From positions 1 to 64,000 of the forward strand of contig JAFYXI010000023.1 of the NCBI GenBank assembly GCA_017546245.1: 64,000 nt of DNA, in the 5' to 3' direction. How positions within the stretch are numbered: the stretch's first letter is position 1; each line of letters opens with the position of its first letter. Of this stretch, positions 26,807 to 36,487 are shown piece after piece. Position numbers and translations under genes: made by a program. Source of the stretch: Clostridia bacterium (GTDB lineage Bacteria; Bacillota; Clostridia; UBA1381; UBA9506). The notes under the pieces were generated by a model that made no database searches, had not been told where the DNA came from, and was given only the letters and a program-made list of their open reading frames with translations.

Positions 26807-26826
26807 TGTCGCACAGGGAGATAAAA

Positions 26827-27522
26827 ATGAATAAAATTAAAGAATTTGAAGAAATTATTGGCTATCGTTTTTCTAACGAAAGCCTGCTTATTAATGCGCT
26901 GACACACAGCTCATATTCTCACGAAAACAGGCACAAACCTATTGTATTTAACGAACGTCTGGAATTTTTAGGCGACTCGGTTTTAAGTCTTGTTGTAAGC
27001 CGTTATCTTTTTGAAAACTATCCACAGTTACCCGAGGGCGATTTATCTAAGGTGCGTGCAGCGGTTGTCTGCGAGCATTCTTTGTGGCTTTGTGCCCAGA
27101 ATATCGAGCTGGGGTCTTTTTTGCGTTTAGGACACGGTGAAGAAATGAGCGGAGGAAGAACCCGAGTATCAATTTTAGCTGATGCCTTTGAGGCAGTTAT
27201 CGCGGCAATTTATTTGGATTCTGGCTTAGATACAGTAAGAGAATGGGTTTTAGGTCAGCTTTACGAAACAATAGTTGCGGCAGTTAACGGAAAAAGATTT
27301 AAAGACTTTAAAACAACCTTGCAGGAGGTTATTCAGGCTGAATCAACCAAAACCATTACTTACGAGGTTGTAGGCGAATCAGGCCCTGACCATAACAAAA
27401 GCTTTTTTGTTCACGTGCTTTTAGACGGAGAAAAGGTAGGCGAGGGCGAGGGTAACAGCAAAAAACGTGCAGAGCAGGCAGCTGCACAGGATGCCTTGTC
27501 AAAACTTGAGGCAAATAAATAA
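26827..27522 (+). CDS. rnc: Ribonuclease III
   Basis: RNase III cuts double-stranded RNA in rRNA and mRNA processing. The 231-aa protein has the signature ERLEFLGDSVLSLVVSRYLF (from Glu43) with Asp50, the second acidic site DAFEAVIAAIYLD, and a C-terminal double-stranded RNA-binding domain from about residue 155 (DFKTTLQEVIQAE to KKRAEQAAAQDALSKL). AGGGAGAT upstream supports the ATG at 26827. The frame stays open upstream, but that stretch forms a hairpin and gives no family-like residues. rnc followed by smc is a conserved Firmicute order, here with one gene between. Confidence 0.96.
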   Translation: MNKIKEFEEIIGYRFSNESLLINALTHSSYSHENRHKPIVFNERLEFLGDSVLSLVVSRYLFENYPQLPEGDLSKVRAAVVCEHSLWLCAQNIELGSFLRLGHGEEMSGGRTRVSILADAFEAVIAAIYLDSGLDTVREWVLGQLYETIVAAVNGKRFKDFKTTLQEVIQAESTKTITYEVVGESGPDHNKSFFVHVLLDGEKVGEGEGNSKKRAEQAAAQDALSKLEANK

Positions 27523-27526
27523 AGCT

Positions 27527-28540
27527 ATGAAAAAACATATTAACATTCCGATTTTTGTTCCGCATTTAGGCTGTCCTAATGACTGCTCGTTTTGTAATCA
27601 GAAAAAGATAACCGGTGTTGGCACAACGGTTACTGCTAAAGATGTTGAAAATATAGTTAAAAGACATCTTGCGACAATAAACACCGACACAAGCGAAATT
27701 GAAATAGGCTTTTTTGGCGGCAGTTTTACAGGGATTGAGCCAAATCAGCAGGAAGAATTGCTTGGTGTGGCTTGTGACTTTTTAGAAAAAGGAAAAATAA
27801 GCGGAATCCGCTTATCGACACGGCCTGACTATATCGATGAAACTATACTTGACAGACTGAAAAAGTTTGGTGTTACCACTATAGAGCTTGGTGTTCAGTC
27901 AATGGAAGATGATGTACTTAAAAAAAATATGCGCGGTCATACCGCTAAAGACACTATTTTGGCATCAAAGCTTATAAAAAGCTATAACATAGGTCTTGGG
28001 CATCAGCTTATGCTTGGCTTGCCGGGTGATACGAAAGAAACCGCAATCAAAACAGCTGAAAAAAGTATAGAGTTAAAGCCCGATTGCGTTCGAATTTATC
28101 CCACTTTGGTAATTCGTGATACAATGCTTGCCCGTTGGTACGAAAACGGCAGTTATGCGCCGCTTACCTTAAAAGATGCAGTAAATCAGTGCAAAGAAAT
28201 TTTAAAGCTTTTAAGACAGGCAGATGTAAACGTAATAAGAATGGGGCTTTTAAGCAGCGATAATATAAATCCTGATGCTGATGTTTTAGCAGGACCTTAT
28301 CATCCGTCGTTTGGTGAGCTGGTCGAAAGTGAGCTGGTATATGATGCATTGTGTGAGCAAATGGCAAAAACGGATGCAAAGAAGATAGAAATAAGCGTAA
28401 ATCCCCGTTTTGTATCCACATTGGTAGGATGCAGAAAAGAAAATATAAAAAGATTAGAAGAAACATTTAATTTGAGTGATTTTAAAATTGTGCAGGACGA
28501 GAGCGTAAAGCTCGGTAATTGGAGGGTGAAATGTATTTAA
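27527..28540 (+). CDS. Radical SAM protein, Elp3-like
   Basis: The protein is 337 aa. The iron-sulfur cluster motif CPNDCSFCNQ (Cys16, Cys20, Cys23) opens a radical SAM barrel, with GFFGGSFTGI, TRPDYIDETILDRLKKFGVTT and ELGVQSMEDDVLK typical of the Elp3/HemN-like branch. There is no C-terminal acetyltransferase domain as in full Elp3. Such genes often lie between rnc and smc in Clostridia; the reaction is not established. The start ATG lies 5 nt after rnc with a weak ribosome site, suggesting coupling. It overlaps smc by 10 nt. Confidence 0.85.
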   Translation: MKKHINIPIFVPHLGCPNDCSFCNQKKITGVGTTVTAKDVENIVKRHLATINTDTSEIEIGFFGGSFTGIEPNQQEELLGVACDFLEKGKISGIRLSTRPDYIDETILDRLKKFGVTTIELGVQSMEDDVLKKNMRGHTAKDTILASKLIKSYNIGLGHQLMLGLPGDTKETAIKTAEKSIELKPDCVRIYPTLVIRDTMLARWYENGSYAPLTLKDAVNQCKEILKLLRQADVNVIRMGLLSSDNINPDADVLAGPYHPSFGELVESELVYDALCEQMAKTDAKKIEISVNPRFVSTLVGCRKENIKRLEETFNLSDFKIVQDESVKLGNWRVKCI

Positions 28541-31500
28541 AAGGTCTTGAGATGCAGGGGTTTAAATCCTTTGCAGATAAAATAACACTCGACTTTTCGA
28601 GTGGTGTTACCGCCATAGTCGGACCGAACGGAAGCGGAAAAAGTAACATTTCTGATGCTGTGCGTTGGGTTTTGGGCGAACAAAGCGCAAAAACTCTGCG
28701 TGGTTCTAATATGCAGGATGTTATCTTTAACGGTACGCAAAAAAGAAATCCGTTAGGGTTTGCCGAGGTTACACTTATACTTGAAAACAAAAATAAAATT
28801 TTCCCCATAGAGTTTGACGAAGTTGCAGTAACCAGAAAGGTTTTTGCATCGGGCGAAAGCCAATATATGATTAACAAAACTCCTTGCCGCTTAAAGGATA
28901 TTCACGAGCTGTTTATGGACACAGGTCTTGGTCGTGACGGATATTCTATGATAGGTCAGGGTAAAATTGAAGAAATTTTGTCTACCAAATCAGAAGACAG
29001 ACGACAGATTTTTGAAGAAGCGGCAGGTATTTCTAAATACCGTTACAGAAAAGAAGAGGCAGAACGAAAGCTTACTAAAACCGAAGAAAACATTTCGCGT
29101 GTAGCTGATATTATAGTAGAGCTTGAAAATCAGTTAGAGCCTCTTTTAAAGCAGTCAGAAAAGGCTAAAAAATATCTCGTGCTAAAAGAAGAACTTAAAA
29201 TTTACGAGGTAAATGCGGCGCTTGCTGTTATATCTGAAAACAAAACTCAAATGTCAGAGCTTGAAGAAAAATATCGCATTGTGTCGGGGCATTTAGAGGC
29301 GGCAAAGCGTGATATGGAAAAGGCAGAGCTTGAGCAGGAGGAGTTTTATCAGACTGCCCGCGAAAAAGAGGAAAGTGTTCGCCAAACTGAGCAGGAATTA
29401 AGAAATGCCGAAACGCAGATAAGCATGGATAAAAGCGATGTAGAGGTACTTTCTAATACAATCAGCGGTAATATGCAGTTGATTGAACGCATTGTAGGCG
29501 AAATGCGTGAGTTGGAAAGCAGAATTTTAGATGTTAAAAACGACATTTTAAAAGCTGAAGAAGAAAAAAGAGCATTTATTGAGCAAAAAGCAGAAAAAGA
29601 AGAAAAGATTGTAAAACTGCAGGCTGACAGTGAAGACCTGTCGGGCGGCGCAGGTCAGCAAAATGAATATATCGAGAGTTTAAAAGATGCAATGGTCGAG
29701 TCTTTAAACTTAGTAAGTGATTGCAAAATCAAGCTGTCTAACGAAGACATTATAAGACAAGGCTTAAAAAGCAGATGTCAGACCGTCGATAATGAAATTG
29801 CGAAGAAAAACGAAGACTTCAGTCATCTCGAAAATAAAATGAACGAGCTTAAAAAAGAGCTTGAAAGAAAAGAAAAATTTATTGCAGATATCGAGGCAAG
29901 AATGCACGATGAGCAAACTGAAAAAGAAGATTTTGTAAAAGCGTTGTCCGATAGTCAAAAGCGCTTAACACAAGTTAATATTGAGCTTAACGACAAGCGT
30001 TCGCGCCTTAATATGCTGCGTGCTATGGAGCAGAATTTTGAAGGCTACAGCAAAAGTGTAAAAGAAATTATGCAGCAGCACGAAAGCGGAGCTTTAAAAA
30101 AGGCTAAAATTTACGGACCTGTTTCTAAGCTTATATCCTCTGATGCCAAATATACCCTTGCTATCGAGGCGGCATTGGGCGGAAAAATGCAGAACATTGT
30201 TGTAGAATCGGAAGAAGATGCAAAAGAAGCAATCGAATATTTAAAGAGTGCCAAATCGGGTCGTGCAACCTTTATGCCCATAAGTGCCGTAAAGGGCAAT
30301 GAGCTTGAGGTTGATAAAATCAGTCATGAAAAAGGATTTTTGGGTCTTGCAAGCGATTTGGTAAGCTGTGACCGCAGGTTTGAAGATATAGTTAAAAATC
30401 TTCTCGGTCGCACGGTTGTGCTTGAAACTATGGATGATGCAATCAGCGTTTCAAGAAAATACAAAAACGAAATCCGCATAGTAACCCTGGGCGGTGAACT
30501 GTTTAATGTTGGCGGAAGTATCTCGGGTGGTAGTGCAAACCGCCACGCAAGCTTAATGGGTCGTGAAAAAGAAATCAAGCAGTTAGAGCAGGATGCAAAA
30601 AGACTTGAAAATGAATACGATCAAAAGACAAAAGAGTTGTCTGACAGCGAGAAAAAGTTAGAGGCTTTAGAGCTTGCAATTATGAAAAGTGCAGATATGC
30701 TCAGCGAAAACAGAGAAGTTTTAATCGTTATAAAGCAGGATATTGCACATAACGAAGAGCTTTCGCGTGATTTTGCCGATGCGACTGCACGTTTAGAAAG
30801 CGAAAAAGCAGAAATTGAAAATAAAATTTTAATGTCAGAAAAAGAATCTAAACTTTTATCTGAAAAAATTGGATCAGAAGAAGCAATAATTGCTCAAAAA
30901 CGTGATGAAATCAACAAACTCGAGCAGGAGTTTGAAGCAATAATGATTCGCAAACAGCGCATTGCAGACCAGATTGTAGACATAACGGTGGAAAAATCTG
31001 CAATAGAAAAAGACATTGCTGTTTTAGATGAAAAAATTGCAGATTTAACTCGTGACGGCGAGCAACACAGAAACAATGCTGATTTGCGCAAGAGCGAAAT
31101 AGAGGACATTAAAAACAAAAACAGTCAGTTTGCAGACGATATTGAGGCTAAGCGTTTAAATATCGAAATAATGACGGCAAAAACAGAAGAATACAAACAG
31201 GCAATAGCAAATCTTTTGGGCGAAAAATCGGATTTTGAAGAGAAATCAAGAAAGATGCAAACACGTTCAAAAGAACTGAGAGAAAATGTATATCAGCTTA
31301 CAAACGACTTTAACCGCATCGAAACCAAAAAGGTTAAGCTTGAGGTCGAGCTTGAAAATACAGTTAATCGCCTGTGGGACGAGTACGAGCTTACACATTC
31401 TGATGCGTTAGCATACAAAAAAGACGATTTGGGCACAAACGTTCAGGTGAACAAACGCATATCAGAGCTTAAAGGCAAAATACGTGAACTGGGTAACGTT

Positions 31501-32097
31501 AACGTAGATGCGATTGAAGAATATAAAAACGTAAAAGAGCGTTACGAATTTTTATCCGGTCAGCGTGATGATTTGGAAAAGGCGAAAGCAGACCTTTTAA
31601 AAATTATCGAAGAAATGACAAAGGTAATGAAAGAACAGTTTGAAGAAAAATTCCAGCAGATAAACAAATTCTTTAAAACTACCTTTGTTGAGCTGTTTGG
31701 CGGAGGTAGTGCAGAGCTAACGCTTACCGATCCGCAGAATATTTTAGAGTGCGGAATTAATATTGATGTTCAGCCTCCCGGCAAAAAACTGCAAAGCTTG
31801 TCACTTTTGTCGGGTGGAGAAAGAGCATTGTCTGCAATTGCTTTGCTTTTTGCAATATTAAAAACCCGCCCGACGCCATTCTGTTTCTTGGATGAAATCG
31901 AGGCGGCATTGGACGACGTAAACGTATACCGTTTTGCCGATTACGTTAAAAATTACAGTAACGATACACAGTTTATTATAGTTACTCACCGTCGTGGTAC
32001 AATGGAAAGTGCAGACGTAATTTACGGTGTTACTATGCAGGAAAAGGGTGTATCAAAACTTTTGCAGCTTAATCTTAATGAAATTGCCGGATTATAA
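28531..32097 (+). CDS. smc: Chromosome segregation protein SMC
   Basis: SMC forms the bacterial condensin ring with ScpA and ScpB. The 1188-aa protein has Walker A GPNGSGKSN (31-39), two long coiled-coil arms (about 170-500 and 660-1020) around the hinge (KIYGPVSKLI to VGGSISGGSANRH, about 520-670), the C-terminal ABC signature LSLLSGGERALSAIALLFA and Walker B FCFLDEIEAALDD. GGAGGGTG fixes the ATG at 28531, inside the end of the radical SAM gene. ftsY and ffh, which commonly follow, are not present. Confidence 0.97.
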   Translation: MYLKGLEMQGFKSFADKITLDFSSGVTAIVGPNGSGKSNISDAVRWVLGEQSAKTLRGSNMQDVIFNGTQKRNPLGFAEVTLILENKNKIFPIEFDEVAVTRKVFASGESQYMINKTPCRLKDIHELFMDTGLGRDGYSMIGQGKIEEILSTKSEDRRQIFEEAAGISKYRYRKEEAERKLTKTEENISRVADIIVELENQLEPLLKQSEKAKKYLVLKEELKIYEVNAALAVISENKTQMSELEEKYRIVSGHLEAAKRDMEKAELEQEEFYQTAREKEESVRQTEQELRNAETQISMDKSDVEVLSNTISGNMQLIERIVGEMRELESRILDVKNDILKAEEEKRAFIEQKAEKEEKIVKLQADSEDLSGGAGQQNEYIESLKDAMVESLNLVSDCKIKLSNEDIIRQGLKSRCQTVDNEIAKKNEDFSHLENKMNELKKELERKEKFIADIEARMHDEQTEKEDFVKALSDSQKRLTQVNIELNDKRSRLNMLRAMEQNFEGYSKSVKEIMQQHESGALKKAKIYGPVSKLISSDAKYTLAIEAALGGKMQNIVVESEEDAKEAIEYLKSAKSGRATFMPISAVKGNELEVDKISHEKGFLGLASDLVSCDRRFEDIVKNLLGRTVVLETMDDAISVSRKYKNEIRIVTLGGELFNVGGSISGGSANRHASLMGREKEIKQLEQDAKRLENEYDQKTKELSDSEKKLEALELAIMKSADMLSENREVLIVIKQDIAHNEELSRDFADATARLESEKAEIENKILMSEKESKLLSEKIGSEEAIIAQKRDEINKLEQEFEAIMIRKQRIADQIVDITVEKSAIEKDIAVLDEKIADLTRDGEQHRNNADLRKSEIEDIKNKNSQFADDIEAKRLNIEIMTAKTEEYKQAIANLLGEKSDFEEKSRKMQTRSKELRENVYQLTNDFNRIETKKVKLEVELENTVNRLWDEYELTHSDALAYKKDDLGTNVQVNKRISELKGKIRELGNVNVDAIEEYKNVKERYEFLSGQRDDLEKAKADLLKIIEEMTKVMKEQFEEKFQQINKFFKTTFVELFGGGSAELTLTDPQNILECGINIDVQPPGKKLQSLSLLSGGERALSAIALLFAILKTRPTPFCFLDEIEAALDDVNVYRFADYVKNYSNDTQFIIVTHRRGTMESADVIYGVTMQEKGVSKLLQLNLNEIAGL

Positions 32098-32126
32098 TTG
32101 CATTTTAGATATTTATATGATATAAT
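32098..32126 (+). promoter_or_regulatory. Promoter of hisS-aspS
   Basis: TTGCAT (32098-32103), 17 nt and TATAAT (32121-32126) with an upstream TG (extended -10). The leader is only ~28 nt, so no T-box is present before hisS. Confidence 0.85.
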
Positions 32127-32160
32127 TAAACAGTTAAATCGAAAAAAGGAGGTTGGTAAT

Positions 32161-33420
32161 ATGCAAGTTAAAGCACCAAGAGGAACGCATGACGTATTAC
32201 CTGCTGACGTATATAAATGGCACAGAGTAGAGCAAGAAATGCGCAATCTGTGTTTAGAATATGGTTACAGCGAAATCAGAACTCCGATGTTTGAGCATAC
32301 GGAGCTATTTGAGCGCGGTGTTGGTGACACAACTGATGTCGTGCAGAAAGAAATGTATACATTTTTGGATAAGGGTGACCGCAGCATAACCTTAAAGGCA
32401 GAGGGAACATCTCCCGTTGTGCGCAGCTTTGTTGAGCATTCGCTTTATGCAAATCCTCAGCCGTCAAAGCTTTATTATATTTCGCCCTGCTTCAGATATG
32501 AAAAACCGCAGGCAGGTCGTCTTCGTGCCTTTCACCAGTTTGGTATCGAGGCATTCGGGGCAAAAGGTCCTGCAATAGATGCTGAGGTTATATCTTTGGC
32601 AATGGATTTATTCAGACGACTGGGAATAAGCGGTGTTGAGCTTAATATAAACAGCATCGGCTGTCCGACTTGCCGCAAAATCTATAACGAAAAGCTTAAA
32701 GAATTTTTTAAACCGCATTTAGGTGAGCTTTGCGAAACCTGCAGACAGCGATATGAAAAAAATCCTTTAAGAATTTTAGATTGCAAATCTAAAGAGTGTA
32801 AAGAAATCTATATGAAAGCACCCATTTTACTTGACCATATCTGCGACGATTGCAGAGAGCATTTTGAAAGCTTAAAGCTATATCTTGATGAAATGGGAAT
32901 CGCTTATAATGTTGACGGCACAATCGTAAGAGGTCTTGACTATTACACCAAAACCGTGTTCGAAATTGTGTCAAAAAATATCGGTGCACAAGGAACAGTT
33001 TGCGGCGGCGGACGTTACAATGGTTTGGTTCAAGAGCTTGACGGTCCTGATACCCCTGCAGTTGGTTTTGGCTTGGGTGTTGAAAGACTTATGCTGATGA
33101 TAGACAATTTAAATATCGAGCTTGAAAATAACGAAACAGCCGAGATATTTATTGCAAATATCGGTGCTAATGCCGACCGTTTTGTACAAAAGCTTATCTA
33201 TGAGCTTAGAAAAGACGGAATACGTGCTGAACGTGATTATTTAGAACGCAGTGTTAAAGCTCAGATGAAGTTTGCAAATAAAATCGGTGCGAAATATTCT
33301 TTGGTTTTGGGTGATGACGAAATAAATGCCCAAAAGGGTATGATTAAGAATATGGAAACAGGCGAAGCAATAGAAGTCGAGCTTGATAAAATTTCAACGT
33401 ATATTAAAGATAACAGATAA
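32161..33420 (+). CDS. hisS: Histidyl-tRNA synthetase
   Basis: A class II synthetase of 419 aa that charges tRNA-His. It shows [10 protein letters not shown] at the N-terminus, motif 2 ([23 protein letters not shown]), the histidine-binding [12 protein letters not shown], motif 3 ([11 protein letters not shown]) and a C-terminal anticodon-binding domain. A Cys-rich insert ([22 protein letters not shown]) suggests a metal-binding loop, seen in some clostridial HisRS. AAAGGAGGTTGG fixes the ATG at 32161; upstream in-frame codons overlap the promoter. aspS follows 16 nt later. Confidence 0.97.
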   Translation: MQVKAPRGTHDVLPADVYKWHRVEQEMRNLCLEYGYSEIRTPMFEHTELFERGVGDTTDVVQKEMYTFLDKGDRSITLKAEGTSPVVRSFVEHSLYANPQPSKLYYISPCFRYEKPQAGRLRAFHQFGIEAFGAKGPAIDAEVISLAMDLFRRLGISGVELNINSIGCPTCRKIYNEKLKEFFKPHLGELCETCRQRYEKNPLRILDCKSKECKEIYMKAPILLDHICDDCREHFESLKLYLDEMGIAYNVDGTIVRGLDYYTKTVFEIVSKNIGAQGTVCGGGRYNGLVQELDGPDTPAVGFGLGVERLMLMIDNLNIELENNETAEIFIANIGANADRFVQKLIYELRKDGIRAERDYLERSVKAQMKFANKIGAKYSLVLGDDEINAQKGMIKNMETGEAIEVELDKISTYIKDNR

Positions 33421-33436
33421 ACTGGAGGACATAAAA

Positions 33437-35230
33437 ATGGAAACGATTAAGGGTTTAAAAAGAACACGTCTATGCGGCGAGTTTACAGTTGCTGATGTTG
33501 GCAGCACAGTAACAGTTATGGGCTGGACACAGTCATATCGTAACTTAGGCGGTGTAATTTTCATTGACCTGCGTGACCGCAGCGGTATTTTGCAGGTGGT
33601 TTTTAATGGTGAAGACGATCGCGAAATGTTTGATAAGGCATACACAATCCGCAATGAGTTTGTTCTTGCCGTAACCGGTGAAATCGTAAACCGTGCTCCG
33701 GAAATTGTAAACAATAAACTTGCAACCGGTGCAATCGAGCTTAAAGCAACCGAGCTTCGTATTTTATCTAAATCAGAAACACCTCCGATTTATATTGAAG
33801 AAAACAGTAATGTTCGTGAAGATGTTCGTTTAAAATACCGTTATTTAGACCTTCGTCGTCCTGATATGGTTCGATTGATGGAGCTTCGTCATCGAGTATG
33901 TAAATTAGCGCGTGACTACTATGACGAAAACGGATTTTTAGAAATAGAAACACCGATACTTGTTAAATCAACACCTGAAGGCGCTCGTGACTATTTAGTA
34001 CCGAGCCGTGTTCATCCGGGTTCGTTCTATGCGCTTCCGCAGTCACCTCAGCTTTACAAACAGCTTTTGATGGTTTCGGGCATGGACAGATATTTCCAGA
34101 TTGCAAAATGCTTCCGTGATGAAGATTTGCGTGCAGACCGTCAGCCGGAGTTTACACAAATAGACTTAGAAATGTCGTTTGTTAACGAAGAAGACGTTAT
34201 GACAATGAACGAAGGATTTATGAAGAAAATCTTTAAAGAGGTTTTAGGAAAAGACTTACAGACACCTTTCCGTCGCCTTCCTTACAAAGAGGCTATGGAT
34301 CGCTTCGGTTCAGACAAGCCTGACACACGTTTTGGTTTAGAGCTTGTTAATCTTTCTGACATCGTTAAAGACTGCGAATTTAAAGTGTTTGCAGATACAA
34401 TTAAAAATGGCGGCAGCGTTCGTGCCATTAACTTTAAAGATGGCGGTGCAAAGCTTTCGCGTCGTGATTTAGACGGACTTGTCGAATTTGTCAAAACCTA
34501 TAAGGCAAAGGGCTTAGCATGGATTGTTGTTGGCGAAAACGAACTCAGATCATCAATTGCAAAGTTCTTTAAACAGGAAGAAATTGACGCAATACTTTCT
34601 GCTATGAATGCAGAGGTTGGCGATGCTGTTCTAATTGTTGCCGACAAAGACCAGGTTGTATACGATTCACTTGGTGCACTTCGTTTAGAGCTCGCAAAAC
34701 GTTTTGATTTAATTCCAGAAGGCGTTTACGACTTATTGTGGGTAACAGAATTCCCACAGTTTGAATACAGCGAAGAAGAAGACCGCTACGTTGCTAAACA
34801 CCATCCGTTTACAATGCCGATGGAAGAAGATATCAAGCTTTTAGAAACCGAGCCGCAGAATGTTCGTGCTAAAGCTTACGATATGGTATTTAACGGCAAC
34901 GAGGTTGGTGGCGGAAGCATCCGTATCAACAATACAGAGCTTCAGGCTAAAATGTTTAAAGCTCTCGGCTTTACAGAAGAAAGTGCAAACGAAAGATTCG
35001 GTTTCTTGCTTGAAGCGTTTAAATACGGCACACCTCCGCACGGTGGTATGGCATACGGTCTTGACCGTTTGGTAATGCTTTTGGCAGGCCGTGACAGCAT
35101 TCGTGACGTTATCGCATTCCCGAAGGTTAAGGACGCATCAGAGGTTATGAGTGCAGCACCGGGCGCAGTTGACGAAAAACAGCTGGGTGAGCTTTGCATT
35201 AAGCTTGAATTACCTGAAGAAAACAAATAA
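33437..35230 (+). CDS. aspS: Aspartyl-tRNA synthetase
   Basis: A bacterial-type class II synthetase of 597 aa with an N-terminal OB anticodon domain (VTVMGWTQSYRNLGGVIFIDLRD), motif 2 (FRDEDLRADRQPEFTQIDLEMSF), the bacterial GAD insertion (about 295-420) and motif 3 (GMAYGLDRLVMLL). GGAGGACA lies 7 nt before the ATG. hisS-aspS is a conserved Firmicute operon. Whether it charges tRNA-Asp only or also tRNA-Asn depends on gatCAB genes outside this window. Confidence 0.97.
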   Translation: METIKGLKRTRLCGEFTVADVGSTVTVMGWTQSYRNLGGVIFIDLRDRSGILQVVFNGEDDREMFDKAYTIRNEFVLAVTGEIVNRAPEIVNNKLATGAIELKATELRILSKSETPPIYIEENSNVREDVRLKYRYLDLRRPDMVRLMELRHRVCKLARDYYDENGFLEIETPILVKSTPEGARDYLVPSRVHPGSFYALPQSPQLYKQLLMVSGMDRYFQIAKCFRDEDLRADRQPEFTQIDLEMSFVNEEDVMTMNEGFMKKIFKEVLGKDLQTPFRRLPYKEAMDRFGSDKPDTRFGLELVNLSDIVKDCEFKVFADTIKNGGSVRAINFKDGGAKLSRRDLDGLVEFVKTYKAKGLAWIVVGENELRSSIAKFFKQEEIDAILSAMNAEVGDAVLIVADKDQVVYDSLGALRLELAKRFDLIPEGVYDLLWVTEFPQFEYSEEEDRYVAKHHPFTMPMEEDIKLLETEPQNVRAKAYDMVFNGNEVGGGSIRINNTELQAKMFKALGFTEESANERFGFLLEAFKYGTPPHGGMAYGLDRLVMLLAGRDSIRDVIAFPKVKDASEVMSAAPGAVDEKQLGELCIKLELPEENK

Positions 35231-35238
35231 TTTTTGTT

Positions 35239-35268
35239 TTGTTCACAAAACGTACACAAATATATGAT
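35239..35268 (+). promoter_or_regulatory. Possible promoter of the ABC exporter operon
   Basis: TTGTTC (35239-35244), 18 nt and TATGAT (35263-35268). Transcription would begin just before the hairpin at 35278-35306. Confidence 0.4.
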
Positions 35269-35277
35269 ATAGTTTAA

Positions 35278-35306
35278 AATGCCGCATACTTCGGGTGTGC
35301 GGCATT
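35278..35306 (+). other. Hairpin at the 5' end of the ABC exporter mRNA or 3' end of aspS
   Basis: A 12-bp stem (AATGCCGCATAC with its complement, one G-U) closes a TTCGG loop, with no U tract after it. If the proposed promoter is used, this hairpin sits at the very start of the mRNA, as in stabilising 5' stem-loops. Confidence 0.5.
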
Positions 35307-35335
35307 ACTGGAATATAAGTTTAGGAGGTTATCAG

Positions 35336-36487
35336 ATGGTTGAAATTAAAAATTTAACCAAAAAATATGGCGATAATCTGGCTGTAGACAATATTTCTTT
35401 TACCGTTTCTAAAGGTGAAATATTGGGATTTTTAGGACCTAACGGCGCAGGAAAATCGACCACAATGAATATTTTAACCGGTTATTTATCATGCACAGAC
35501 GGTGAAGTTAAAATTGACGGCTACGATATTTTAGACAATCCTATCGAGTCTAAAAAAAGAATAGGCTATCTGCCTGAACATCCGCCGCTTTATATGGATA
35601 TGACGGTAGCTGAATATTTAGACTTTGTATATGAGTTAAAGGGTGTTAAAGAAGATAGAGCAGAGCATTTAGGCAAGATTATGGAAGCGGTTAAAATTAC
35701 AGATGTAAAAGACCGATTAATTGCAAATCTTTCTAAAGGATATAAACAGAGAGTTGGTCTTGCTCAGGCAATGGTGGGAAATCCTGAGGTTTTAATCTTG
35801 GACGAGCCTACTGTTGGTCTTGACCCTAAGCAGATTATTGAAATCCGCGATGTTATTAAAAAACTGGGAAGAGAGCATACTGTTATTCTTTCTTCGCATA
35901 TTCTGCAAGAGGTTAATGCAATTTGTGAACGTGTTATTATTATAAACAAAGGTCGCTTGGTTGCTAGTGATACAGCAGAAAACTTAGGCAAGTCAATTTC
36001 TAACGAAAATAAATTCCAGTTGCGTGTTTCAGGCGACGAACGTTCTATTTTAGATGCGTTAGAAGGTATTTCGGGCATTAAATACATTAAATCCTTGGGT
36101 CGCAAAGAGGCGGGCTCGATTGACTTTGTTATCGAGGCAGAGCCTAATGTAGATGTAAGAACACCTATATTTAACGCTTTGGCACAGAACGGATTGCCAA
36201 TTTTAGCAATGCAGGCAATGGACTTGAGTTTAGAAGATATCTTCTTAGAGGTTACTCAAAATTCTACTGATGTTAATGCCGTATATGAAAATGTATCTGA
36301 AGACGAAATTGAATTAGTTGGTTCTTCAAAAGATGCAAAAGAATTTGAGGAAGTAAAAGCAGCAGAACAGGCTAAAGAGGCAACTGTTGCCGAAGTAGCA
36401 CATCCGGCAGAACCTGCTGAAGCCGCAGAACCTGCCCCGGTAGCAGAACCTGCTCATAAAGCACAAGAAGAGGAGGGTGAAGAATAA
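35336..36487 (+). CDS. ABC transporter ATP-binding protein (Gld/Nos-type exporter)
   Basis: The protein is 383 aa. It has Walker A GPNGAGKST (34-42), a Q-loop region at GYLPEHPPLYMDMT, signature LSKGYKQRVGLAQ (about 132-144), Walker B VLILDEPTVGLD and the switch-His region ILSSHILQE. After about residue 320 comes a low-complexity tail rich in Ala, Pro and Glu, which is not part of the ATPase fold. The start ATG has AGGAGG 6-7 nt upstream; an in-frame ATG at 35279 lies in a hairpin. With the next two genes it forms a GldA-GldF-GldG-like exporter whose cargo is unknown. Confidence 0.92.
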   Translation: MVEIKNLTKKYGDNLAVDNISFTVSKGEILGFLGPNGAGKSTTMNILTGYLSCTDGEVKIDGYDILDNPIESKKRIGYLPEHPPLYMDMTVAEYLDFVYELKGVKEDRAEHLGKIMEAVKITDVKDRLIANLSKGYKQRVGLAQAMVGNPEVLILDEPTVGLDPKQIIEIRDVIKKLGREHTVILSSHILQEVNAICERVIIINKGRLVASDTAENLGKSISNENKFQLRVSGDERSILDALEGISGIKYIKSLGRKEAGSIDFVIEAEPNVDVRTPIFNALAQNGLPILAMQAMDLSLEDIFLEVTQNSTDVNAVYENVSEDEIELVGSSKDAKEFEEVKAAEQAKEATVAEVAHPAEPAEAAEPAPVAEPAHKAQEEEGEE

